A stretch of 6,675 nucleotides of DNA, taken from assembly GCA_903828035.1 (NCBI GenBank), contig CAIKKV010000207.1:1-6675 (forward strand), written 5' to 3'. Positions 1-5,563 of the stretch are shown one piece after another (within the stretch, counting starts at the first letter, position 1; each line of letters begins with the position of its first letter). The stretch comes from an uncultured bacterium (GTDB lineage Bacteria > Verrucomicrobiota > Kiritimatiellia > CAIKKV01). Made by a program: the position numbers and the translations under genes. Below the pieces are notes generated by a model. The model ran no database searches. It was given only the letters and a program-made list of their open reading frames with translations, and was not told the DNA's origin.

Positions 1-66
1 CTCAGTTGGCAGAGCAGAGGAATCATAATCCTCGTGTCCGGGGTTCAAATCCCTGTACCGCCACCA
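1..66 (+). tRNA. tRNA with CAU anticodon, 5'-truncated (probably elongator tRNA-Met)
   Basis: The window opens inside the D stem (CTC, tRNA positions 11-13), so about ten 5' bases are missing. The D loop GTTGG is followed by GAGC. The anticodon arm is GAGGA / ATCATAA / TCCTC with anticodon CAT at 23-25. The T arm is CGGGG / TTCAAAT / CCCTG, and the 3' acceptor strand TACCGCC is followed by discriminator A and an encoded CCA (64-66). The anticodon stem lacks the three consecutive G-C pairs of an initiator tRNA, so this is either elongator tRNA-Met or the tRNA-Ile whose C34 becomes lysidine. I favour elongator Met from the overall resemblance of the anticodon and variable regions, but the missing acceptor 5' strand prevents a firm choice. 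Confidence 0.93.
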
Positions 67-71
67 TTTTT

Positions 72-108
72 GCCAGGCCGGGGCGCTTGCCTCGGCCTGG
101 CTCATTTT
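72..108 (+). terminator. Rho-independent terminator after the tRNA
   Basis: A 12-pair stem is formed by 72-83 (GCCAGGCCGGGG) and 90-101 (CCTCGGCCTGGC), with one G-T pair and a 6-base loop CGCTTG. It is followed by TCATTTTC, an imperfect T tract. It starts 5 bases after the tRNA CCA end, which fits termination of the tRNA transcript. The stop codon of the convergent nfu gene (108-110) abuts it. On the - strand the hairpin is followed by AAAAAT rather than T residues, so it would be only a transcript-end hairpin for nfu, not a classical intrinsic terminator. Confidence 0.6.
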
Positions 109-326
109 CAGGCCCGTTCCACCACGATATCGGGGTTGACCTGCTCGCGCAGCACCCGCTCGATTCCGCCCTTCAGCGTCTGCATGGCGTGCGGGCAGCA
201 GCCGCAGGCGCCCTTGAGCTTCAGTTTCACGGTGTTTCCGGCGATGGAGACCAGTTCGAGGTCGCCGCCATCTTCCTGAAGCATCTTGCGCAACTCTTCC
301 AACTGGGACTTGATTTTTTCTTCCAT
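108..326 (-). CDS. Stand-alone NifU C-terminal-domain (Nfu) iron-sulfur scaffold/carrier protein
   Basis: This 72-residue protein is essentially only the Nfu domain, which in the family carries or delivers an Fe-S cluster to target proteins in the cytoplasm through a CxxC motif. Visible features are an N-terminal helix (about 2-18), an EDGGDLELVSI strand region (18-28), a KLKLKGACGCCPHA core with the CxxC pair at C41 and C44, and a C-terminal helix with LKGGIERVLRE (51-61). The family more often reads CGSCP, so C43 is an extra cysteine between the ligands. The ATG at 326 is preceded by AAGGA about 8 bases upstream, which supports the start. It lies 80 nt downstream of the sulfatase on the same strand and ends against the tRNA terminator hairpin. 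Family assignment is firm. The specific client proteins are unknown, and there are no isc or suf genes in view. Confidence 0.93.
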   Translation of the reverse strand: MEEKIKSQLEELRKMLQEDGGDLELVSIAGNTVKLKLKGACGCCPHAMQTLKGGIERVLREQVNPDIVVERA

Positions 327-353
327 AGTCGTCCTTGTCCTTCCGTATTAGCC

Positions 354-387
354 TTTTATTTTACACTTTTCGAGGTCGTTCGAAAAG
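354..387 (-). promoter_or_regulatory. Possible nfu promoter region with an AT-rich -10 and a small inverted repeat
   Basis: The 80-base gap between the sulfatase stop and the nfu start is far more AT-rich than its surroundings. Reading leftward it holds a TAAAAT box, preceded directly by TG, about 30 bases before the nfu ATG. No convincing -35 is present. Just upstream, an inverted repeat pairs 366-372 (CTTTTCG) with 381-387 (CGAAAAG) around an 8-base loop. It is too AT-rich and lacks the following T run needed for a terminator, so it could be an operator or merely chance. I infer that nfu may have its own promoter; read-through from the sulfatase is equally possible. Confidence 0.25.
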
Positions 388-406
388 AGGAAAGCGAAGA
401 AAATGG

Positions 407-1879
407 CTATAAGCCCAGTCGTTCGAATTGTTCCGCCGGGGCGTCGTTCCCGCGCATCAGGTCGCGCAGCAGGCCGGTCATGCGGGCTTCCACGGCGGGA
501 TCGTGGAGGGGATGTTCCTGGGCCGGATCCTGTTGCAAATCGAATAGCAGCGTGCCGAACTCATGGGGCTTCAGCCACGAGCGGCCGGCGATTTTCAGGG
601 TCCGGCAGCCTTTGGTGAAGGAGAACGGCTCCGCCAGTTGAATGTCCTGCAATTCGGCCGGGTCGAAGGCATGGCGCATGTGGGCGGGCATGAGCGTGTA
701 TTCGAACAGGGGCGTGTTGCGGGGGGTGGCCGGCGCGCGCATGTAGACATAGCGGCCGTCGGTGACGTTGACGTGCCCGCCGAAAAGCCCGAAGAGGCCG
801 GCTTCGCGCACGGGTTGATCGGAGGCCACGGTTTCGCGCAGGGGCTTGCCTTGCATGTCGGGCGGCAGGGGAATGCCGAAGTAGTCGAGGATCGTGGGCG
901 CGAGGTCGATCGTCTGCACCAGGCTCTGCCGGCGTTCTCCGGCTTTTCCGCAGCGGGGATCCCAGACGAAGAGCGGCATGTGGGCCACCTCGTTGTAGAA
1001 GGGCTGGGCGCACTTGGCCCACCAGCCGTGCTCGCCGAGCAGGAAGCCGTGATCGGTGTTGACGATGAGCAGCGTGTCCTTCCACAGGTCATGGCGGTCC
1101 ATCGCATCGATCACCTTGCCGAGATATTCGTCGCACATCGTGTGCAGGGCCGCATTCTGGGCGCGGCAGTGGCGCACGGCTTCATCGGATTCCTGCACTT
1201 TGCGATAGGGCGGCCAGTCAAAATGGGGGCCTTGCAGATTTTCCCGGTATAGCTCCTGAAAGCGCCGGGGACTGAAATACGGCTCGTGCGGATCGAAGGT
1301 TTCGATGTGCAGGAACCAGTTGTCGGCCTGGTGGTTGGTCTCGAGGAACTGGAGCCCGCCCGCGAAGGTTTGGGCCTGGGGGAAGTCCGAGTCCTTGCGG
1401 ATGTAGTGGCGGTTGATCCAGTCCTGGTGCACCACGGTTCCGCTGCCGCGGACCTGGTTGTTCAGGCTTTCGGGGTGCAGGTCGGGGGCCGCGGTCATGT
1501 CCGCCTTCCACGGCTCGCCTTCCTGGCCCCGGTAGCATTCCCAGGTGCTGTATTTGGTGTGGTAGCTGGCTCCGCCTTCTTCCCAGTAGTGGTAATGATC
1601 GCTGAACAGGTGGGATGTGATGCCCTTGTCCTTCAGGATCTCCGGCATGGAGTCGTCGAAGGGCTCCAGGGGGCTCCAGCTCCGGTGCAGGAAGTTGTAG
1701 CGGCCCGTGTGCAGCTCGCGCCGCGCCGGCATGCAGGGCATGCTGCCCACGTAAGCCCGGTCGAAGGTCGCGGCCCGGGAGGCGAGGCGGGTAAAGTTCG
1801 GCGTTTGCACGTCCGTGCAGCCGTAAGGCTCCAGCATCCGCCGGTTCAGCGAGTCGAACATGACCAGAATGGCTTTCAT
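407..1879 (-). CDS. Formylglycine-dependent sulfatase (alkaline-phosphatase superfamily, S1-type)
   Basis: This 490-residue hydrolase should remove sulfate esters from a sugar or other organic sulfate. The N terminus MKAILVMFDSLNRR supplies the usual first metal-binding aspartate (D9). The sulfatase signature CxPxR is intact at C49-M-P-A-R53, where the cysteine is expected to be oxidised to formylglycine by FGE or anSME. HTGR follows at 57-60, FDPHEPY (H198) at 195-201 and TDHGFLLGEHGWWAK (D276, H277, K288) at 275-288, giving the standard metal and sulfate site. Length is normal. No signal peptide is visible, so a cytoplasmic location is likely, acting on imported substrate. I chose the ATG at 1879 because the family N terminus starts here. 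The frame stays open up to 2059, but those 60 residues do not look like a sulfatase or leader. No Shine-Dalgarno sequence precedes this ATG (see the leaderless promoter). It is divergent from the glycoside-hydrolase-like operon, which suggests joint glycan use. The substrate is unknown. Confidence 0.95.
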   Translation of the reverse strand: MKAILVMFDSLNRRMLEPYGCTDVQTPNFTRLASRAATFDRAYVGSMPCMPARRELHTGRYNFLHRSWSPLEPFDDSMPEILKDKGITSHLFSDHYHYWEEGGASYHTKYSTWECYRGQEGEPWKADMTAAPDLHPESLNNQVRGSGTVVHQDWINRHYIRKDSDFPQAQTFAGGLQFLETNHQADNWFLHIETFDPHEPYFSPRRFQELYRENLQGPHFDWPPYRKVQESDEAVRHCRAQNAALHTMCDEYLGKVIDAMDRHDLWKDTLLIVNTDHGFLLGEHGWWAKCAQPFYNEVAHMPLFVWDPRCGKAGERRQSLVQTIDLAPTILDYFGIPLPPDMQGKPLRETVASDQPVREAGLFGLFGGHVNVTDGRYVYMRAPATPRNTPLFEYTLMPAHMRHAFDPAELQDIQLAEPFSFTKGCRTLKIAGRSWLKPHEFGTLLFDLQQDPAQEHPLHDPAVEARMTGLLRDLMRGNDAPAEQFERLGL

Positions 1880-1885
1880 GGAGTG

Positions 1886-1915
1886 AGGGTAGCATCTTTT
1901 CCGCCTCAGCTGCAA
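1886..1915 (-). promoter_or_regulatory. Possible leaderless promoter of the sulfatase gene
   Basis: On the - strand TTGCAG (1910-1915) is followed after 18 bases by TACCCT (1886-1891), and the sulfatase ATG starts only 6 bases further on. A start about seven bases after the -10 box would place the first transcript base on or next to the A of the ATG. The absence of any purine-rich ribosome site before this ATG agrees with a leaderless mRNA, for which a TANNNT box just before the start codon is the recognised pattern in other phyla. The -10 match is weak apart from TA...T, so this is inference. Confidence 0.35.
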
Positions 1916-1922
1916 CGATTGC
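1912..1922. promoter_or_regulatory. Candidate operator between the divergent promoters
   Basis: GCAA-CGA-TTGC is an 11-base inverted repeat that overlaps both back-to-back -35 boxes (1910-1915 leftward, 1919-1924 rightward). A regulator bound here could control the sulfatase and the glycoside-hydrolase operon together. The central CG with flanking AA/TT faintly recalls LacI-type operators, but the spacing differs. Part of the symmetry is a necessary result of two -35 boxes starting TTGC, so the evidence is thin. Confidence 0.22.
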
Positions 1923-1947
1923 GCATGAACCGGAGTTTTGATATGCT
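1919..1947 (+). promoter_or_regulatory. Sigma-70-type extended -10 promoter of the rightward operon
   Basis: TTGCGC (1919-1924) and TATGCT (1942-1947) are separated by 17 bases, and TG at 1939-1940 forms the extended -10 motif (TGA-TATGCT). Transcription would start near 1954, giving a leader of about 25 bases before the ribosome site and ATG of the 47-codon gene. It sits in the only real gap on this side and points at the whole + strand array. Confidence 0.55.
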
Positions 1948-1963
1948 TAGGTCCGTTTTTAAC

Positions 1964-1970
1964 GAAGGAG
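1964..1970 (+). promoter_or_regulatory. Strong ribosome binding site of the 47-codon gene
   Basis: GAAGGAG lies 8 bases before the ATG at 1979, an ideal Shine-Dalgarno sequence and spacing. It is the strongest ribosome site in the window together with that of the nitroreductase, and it is the main reason to accept the small open frame as a gene. Confidence 0.75.
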
Positions 1971-1978
1971 CGGGTGTC

Positions 1979-2122
1979 ATGGGGCTGGCGGACAGGGATT
2001 ACATGCAGGCGGGGAGGACGGTGCGGCGGCGGCCCGAGCCGTTCCGGGCGCCGTGGCATTTGAGAGTCCGCTTCTGGCTGTGGAACCTGTTTCGCGTGTT
2101 CCGCTCGGGGAGCTCGCGATGA
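1979..2122 (+). CDS. Small 47-residue basic protein of unknown function
   Basis: I do not recognise a named family. The protein begins MGLADRDYMQAGRTVRRRP, continues with EPFRAPWHL and ends in an aromatic, basic segment RFWLWNLFRVFRSGSSR (31-47). That tail has tryptophan and phenylalanine spaced so that it could lie on or enter a membrane, but it is too short (about 10 apolar residues, interrupted by arginines) for a sure transmembrane helix. The net charge is strongly positive (about 11 Arg and no Lys, against 3 acidic residues). From memory, an MG..DRDY start resembles the N termini of some small or rhomboid-type membrane proteins of PVC bacteria; this is unverified. Support for its reality is the extended -10 promoter, the perfect GAAGGAG site, and the ATGA overlap (2119-2122) with the next gene, which suggests translational coupling. 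It may instead act as a leader peptide for its neighbour. Confidence 0.62.
   Translation: MGLADRDYMQAGRTVRRRPEPFRAPWHLRVRFWLWNLFRVFRSGSSR
2107..2112 (+). promoter_or_regulatory. Ribosome site fixing the start of the glycoside-hydrolase-like gene
   Basis: GGGGAG lies 6 bases before the ATG at 2119 and inside the end of the small upstream gene. It favours the 2119 start over the in-frame ATG at 2053, because the 2119 start places a good signal peptide at the N terminus and creates a 4-base ATGA overlap. Confidence 0.6.
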
Positions 2123-4674
2123 GCCTCTTTAAACGCGTGCTCGCCGCGGCAGCCGGCCTGGCTGTTTGTTCCCAAATTGTCAATGCGGCGCTTCCGCCGG
2201 ACCAGGTTCCGACCTTCCTGTGGCGGGCGCGGGTCCTGACGTCGGGCGGCAAGCCGGCCGGGAGCAACAGCGTGTTTTCCGTCTCCATCAACCAGGCCGG
2301 CCTTTCGGCCACGGGCCAGGCCTGGTCGGCCTGGTATCATCTGGACCGGGAGCAGGCGAAGGTGGCGGTGGGCCCCGCGAACTACCCCAACAATTACAGC
2401 ACAGGCTGGCCGATCGTGTTCCGCCTCTCTTTTCCCGGGCTGGTCAACCCCGCCGACGTGGAGGCGGAGGTGAAGTTTGACGGGGAATCCGGCAAGCCGG
2501 CTGCCCTGGCGGGCACGCTGGCTGGCGGTGACCTGGGCTTCCTGGTCTATCGCGAAAATGGGAAGCCCCGCGCGGTCACGATGCGCGACTATAACCGCCG
2601 CTACTGGAAAGCGTTTGAAAAGATCCCGCTTTCGCCCGCCGAGCGGCCCGCCCTGTTTCCGATCTGCGATCGCTTCATTCCCGGCGATTCCGATCTGAAC
2701 GGGCTGGCGGAGGGCATTGGCAGCCTGGCCAAGGGGGGCTTCAGCGCCATCCTGGTGGAGCCGGAGAAGCCGTTGCGCGCGGCCCTGCTTAAGAACGGCC
2801 TCAGCAAAATCGCCTGGGCGGTCTACAGCCCGCCGGGCTATGCCTTCGATTACACGGTGAAGGGGCAGGCGGAGATTGATGCATTCGCAGCGGGCATTGC
2901 CGCCAGCTATACGAATGCGGGCTTTGCCCGGACGGATATGGCCCTGTTCTGCCTGTCGGACGAGCCCGGCTGGTATTATCCGGAAACCTTCCGGACCCTG
3001 ACCAACAATCCCGCGGGGCTGGGCCGCTTTCGCGAATATTTGGAAAGCCAGGGGCTCAAGCCGAAGGATGTGGGGGCGGGCCGCTGGGAGGAGGTCCTTC
3101 CGCTGGGCCGCAGCCACGCCAGGGACCTGCCGTCCAAGCGTCTCTTCTACTGGTCAATGCGGTTCTTTCCCTGGGACTCGGCGCGTCACTTCGCCCGCAC
3201 CACCCGGGCTCTCGAGCAGGCGTTTTATACCAATATGCCCGTCCTGGTGAACTGGAACTTTTTTGCGGGCCGCTGCTACGTGCCGGGGCCGGTGGCGGGC
3301 AATGCGGCCGCGACTGATCCGGACGCCGGCATGGGCGGCCATGACTGGCTGGAGTTCGCCCGGATGCGCGGGTGCACCATGTTGTGGACCGAAGACTGGT
3401 TCGGCGATCAGCAGGCGTACCAGTGGTCGTTTTATGCCGCCCGCCTGCGGGCCGGCGCCCGGCTTGGCGGCATCCGCTTTGGCGGGTATGTGATTCCGAG
3501 GACGGCCGGTGACCGGGAGGATGGAATTCTGCAGAAAGTCCTCACCCTGATCGGCAGCGGCGGCAAGGGGCTCAAGTATTTCGTCTTCGGCCCCGAGTAT
3601 AACTTTCCGGGCAACTGCTACTCCGAAAACGTTCAGGTGCTCCCCAAGATGGCCGAGGCGCATCGCATGATCGCCAAAGCGGAATCGCTCCTTTGGCCGG
3701 GCGAGCGGCCCGTCTCGCCGGTGGGGCTCCTGATGCCGCGGAGCGCGCAGATGTGGGATGCCAAGAGCGAGAAGATCCCCACGGTGATTTCCGATGCGAC
3801 CAACACCGATATGAACCGCGGAACGGTGGATTACATGGCGGAGCTGTTCGATCTGTACCTGGCCCTTCAGCACGAAAACATTCCGGCGGAGATGGTGGAT
3901 GAGGATGACTTGACTGAAAAGGGGCTGGCCGGATTCAAGGTCCTGTATGTGACCGAGCCCGATATTCCCGTGGAGGGGCAGGAGGCCCTGGTGAACTGGG
4001 TGAAGGCGGGCGGCACGCTGGTGACCGTGTGCGGCGCGGGTTTGGCGGACCGGTACGACGAATCGGCCGATGTTCTGGCGCGCGGTCTGGGCTATGAGGA
4101 AACGGCGCCTGCCCGCTTGATTGTGGAGAACACCCGATCCCTATCCCGGGTGGCCGGGGGGACCGGCACGAATGGCGCTTTTTTCGCATGCGGAGCGCGC
4201 TCGAAATTGACCATTGTCAAGGGGACGACGGTGGCCGTGTTCGACGATGGCACGCCCGCGCTGGTTCGCAATGAGCTGGGGCAGGGGCGGTCCTTCCATT
4301 TTGCCTGGTTTCCCGGGCTGTCTTACTGGCATGATCAGAAAGGCACCGCGGACGGTCTGCCCGTGGGCTGGAGCATGACGCTTCGGCGCATGATTACGGA
4401 TCCGGTGCGCGAGGCGGGTGTGACTCCGCCGGTGCGGGTGGATACGCCGATGATTGAGACGCCGAGCCTGGTGTCGGAGGCCGGCATGGCGGTCACGCTT
4501 TTGAACTGGTCGGGCGCGCGGGTGGAAAAGCTTTGCGTGTCCGTGGTGATGCCGGGCAAGGCGTCTTCCGTGGAAAGCGTGAAGCAGGGCAAGGTGCCGT
4601 TTGAAAAGGTGGAAGGCGGCATCCAGTTGACGATGCCGCTGGGTAGTGCGGATGTTCTTATGATCCGAAGGTAG
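2119..4674 (+). CDS. Exported glycoside-hydrolase-like protein, putative clan GH-A TIM barrel plus GATase-like domain
   Basis: An 851-residue protein with a signal peptide: MSLFKRVLAAAAGLAVC, a polar stretch and probable cleavage at VNA-A (after A23). LAVC is not a good lipobox because V sits at -1. Residues 25-150 look like a beta-rich N-terminal domain. About 175-525 resembles the (beta/alpha)8 barrel of GH42-like enzymes: LFCLSDEPGWYYPET (277-290, E282) is placed like the acid/base, and MLWTEDWFGDQ (421-431, E425) like the nucleophile. About 530-670 resembles the flavodoxin/GATase-like domain that follows such barrels (VGLLMPRSAQMWD, then LYVTEPDIP and NWVKAGGTLVTVCGAG), and a C-terminal beta domain ends the protein (about 785-851). 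I do not recognise a specific family, so substrate and even activity are unproven. It would act in the periplasm or outside the cell. The divergent sulfatase suggests a sulfated glycan. It is the second gene of the array, coupled to the 47-codon gene, and queH follows after 5 bases. Confidence 0.82.
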   Translation: MSLFKRVLAAAAGLAVCSQIVNAALPPDQVPTFLWRARVLTSGGKPAGSNSVFSVSINQAGLSATGQAWSAWYHLDREQAKVAVGPANYPNNYSTGWPIVFRLSFPGLVNPADVEAEVKFDGESGKPAALAGTLAGGDLGFLVYRENGKPRAVTMRDYNRRYWKAFEKIPLSPAERPALFPICDRFIPGDSDLNGLAEGIGSLAKGGFSAILVEPEKPLRAALLKNGLSKIAWAVYSPPGYAFDYTVKGQAEIDAFAAGIAASYTNAGFARTDMALFCLSDEPGWYYPETFRTLTNNPAGLGRFREYLESQGLKPKDVGAGRWEEVLPLGRSHARDLPSKRLFYWSMRFFPWDSARHFARTTRALEQAFYTNMPVLVNWNFFAGRCYVPGPVAGNAAATDPDAGMGGHDWLEFARMRGCTMLWTEDWFGDQQAYQWSFYAARLRAGARLGGIRFGGYVIPRTAGDREDGILQKVLTLIGSGGKGLKYFVFGPEYNFPGNCYSENVQVLPKMAEAHRMIAKAESLLWPGERPVSPVGLLMPRSAQMWDAKSEKIPTVISDATNTDMNRGTVDYMAELFDLYLALQHENIPAEMVDEDDLTEKGLAGFKVLYVTEPDIPVEGQEALVNWVKAGGTLVTVCGAGLADRYDESADVLARGLGYEETAPARLIVENTRSLSRVAGGTGTNGAFFACGARSKLTIVKGTTVAVFDDGTPALVRNELGQGRSFHFAWFPGLSYWHDQKGTADGLPVGWSMTLRRMITDPVREAGVTPPVRVDTPMIETPSLVSEAGMAVTLLNWSGARVEKLCVSVVMPGKASSVESVKQGKVPFEKVEGGIQLTMPLGSADVLMIRR

Positions 4675-4679
4675 GTGAC

Positions 4680-5216
4680 ATGTCCCAGGGACCCCAGAAA
4701 TTGCTGCTTCATGTGTGTTGCGCGCCCTGCACGGCCGGCTGCGCCGACCGGCTTCCGGGAGAGTGGACGCCCACGCTGTTCTTCTCGAACTCGAACATCG
4801 CGACCCGGGAGGAATACGACCGGCGGCTGAAGGAGGTCCGGCGTCTCGCGGACATCCTCTGCCTGACGCTGGTGGAAGACGAGTACGATCACGCGGCCTG
4901 GCTGAAGGCCGTCGAAGGGCTGGAGAAGGAGCCCGAGGGGGGGGCGCGGTGCAAACGGTGCTTCCGCTTCCGGATGGCGCGCACGGCGGCCCGCCTGGCG
5001 GATCTGGGCTGCTCGGCCTTCACGACGACCCTGACCGTGAGCCCGCACAAGAAAAGCGTCGACGTGTTTGCCGCCGGGCGGGAGAGCGGATCGTTTTTGG
5101 AGCTGGATTTTAAGAAGCGCGGCGGGTATGAACATAGTGTGACCATGAGTATGGAGTACCGCCTGTACCGGCAGAAGACCTGTGGCTGTGAGTTTACAAG
5201 GGAAGCGAAGTCATGA
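4680..5216 (+). CDS. queH: Epoxyqueuosine reductase QueH
   Basis: QueH carries out the last step of queuosine synthesis, reducing epoxyqueuosine to queuosine at the wobble position of GUN-anticodon tRNAs (Asp, Asn, His, Tyr). It is the non-homologous, cobalamin-independent alternative to QueG. The 178 residues show the family hallmarks in order: LLLHVCCAPC (C13, C14, C17), FFSNSNIATREEY (34-46, where relatives usually have YNPNI), GARCKRCFRFR (C91, C94), TLTVSPHKK (118-125), DFKKRGGY (143-150) and YRLYRQKTCGC (C168, C170). The conserved cysteines are the expected metal and Fe-S ligands and all are present. The start has a weak purine-rich GGTAGGTGA before the ATG, 5 bases after the preceding stop. 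The stop overlaps the next start as ATGA. The other queuosine genes (queC, D, E, F, A, tgt) are not in view. The CAU tRNA at the window edge is not a substrate. Confidence 0.95.
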   Translation: MSQGPQKLLLHVCCAPCTAGCADRLPGEWTPTLFFSNSNIATREEYDRRLKEVRRLADILCLTLVEDEYDHAAWLKAVEGLEKEPEGGARCKRCFRFRMARTAARLADLGCSAFTTTLTVSPHKKSVDVFAAGRESGSFLELDFKKRGGYEHSVTMSMEYRLYRQKTCGCEFTREAKS

Positions 5217-5563
5217 ATCAATTTGAAGTCAGCGGCAAGATCACCAAGATCCTGGAAGTCCAGACGTTCAGCAAGGGGTTCACCAAGAGGGAGTTTGTCG
5301 TCACGACCGAGGACAAATATCCCCAGCTCCTCAAGTTCGAATGCGTGAAGGAGCGCATCACCCTTCTGGATGCGGTCCGGGAAGGCGATCTGGTCAATGT
5401 CCAGTTCCGCCTGCGCGGCAGCGAGTACAACGGCAAGGTGTTCGTCAACCTCCAGGCGGTGGGGGTGACCGTGTCCGGCGGAGCGGAAGGCGGCGGAGAA
5501 GGGGATCGCGTGCCGCGCGAGCCGGAATCGGAAGTGGAAAACAATGACGACATGCCCTTCTGA
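5213..5563 (+). CDS. DUF3127 OB-fold protein with SSB-like acidic tip
   Basis: The 116 residues split into a beta-rich OB-fold-like domain (1-87) and a flexible glycine- and glutamate-rich linker (88-109) ending in NNDDMPF. The domain matches what I know of DUF3127: FEVSGKITKIL (4-14), KREFVVTTEDKYPQLLKFECVKERI (25-49), REGDLVNVQFRLRGSEYNGKVFVNLQAVGV (56-85). The overall plan of OB fold, disordered linker and acidic DDxPF end mirrors bacterial single-stranded DNA-binding protein, whose tip binds repair and replication partners. Members of DUF3127 commonly end in a DDLPF-like tip. A role in single-stranded nucleic acid binding is therefore likely but inferred, and DNA versus RNA is open. ATGA overlap with queH (5213-5216) suggests coupling. 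Its last 20 bases are shared with the HAD gene in another frame. Confidence 0.85.
   Translation: MNQFEVSGKITKILEVQTFSKGFTKREFVVTTEDKYPQLLKFECVKERITLLDAVREGDLVNVQFRLRGSEYNGKVFVNLQAVGVTVSGGAEGGGEGDRVPREPESEVENNDDMPF

Noticed and set aside
72..108. Hairpin as an intrinsic terminator for nfu on the - strand
   Set aside because: In that direction the stem is followed by A residues, not T residues, so it lacks the required U tract.
1..110. tRNA 3' end as an integration (attachment) site of a mobile element
   Set aside because: No integrase, no direct repeat of the tRNA end and no phage or element genes are visible in the window.
6..641. Long + strand frame over the tRNA, nfu and the end of the sulfatase
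   Set aside because: It starts inside a tRNA and runs antisense to two well-supported genes, with no family resemblance.
1286..1978. Long + strand frame antisense to the sulfatase, joined in frame to the 47-codon gene
   Set aside because: The GC-rich antisense frame stays open by codon bias alone. A strong ribosome site marks the internal ATG at 1979 as the real start.
1880..2059. 60-residue N-terminal extension of the sulfatase
   Set aside because: The extension has no leader or sulfatase features and would overlap the divergent promoter and the small gene. The family N terminus begins at the ATG at 1879.
2053..2118. 22-residue N-terminal extension of the glycoside-hydrolase-like protein
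   Set aside because: It would bury the signal peptide. The ATG at 2119 has a GGGGAG site and an ATGA overlap.
1999..3117. 372-codon - strand frame antisense to the glycoside-hydrolase-like gene
   Set aside because: It is a shadow of the coding strand, with low-complexity Arg/Ala/Gly composition and no recognisable motif.
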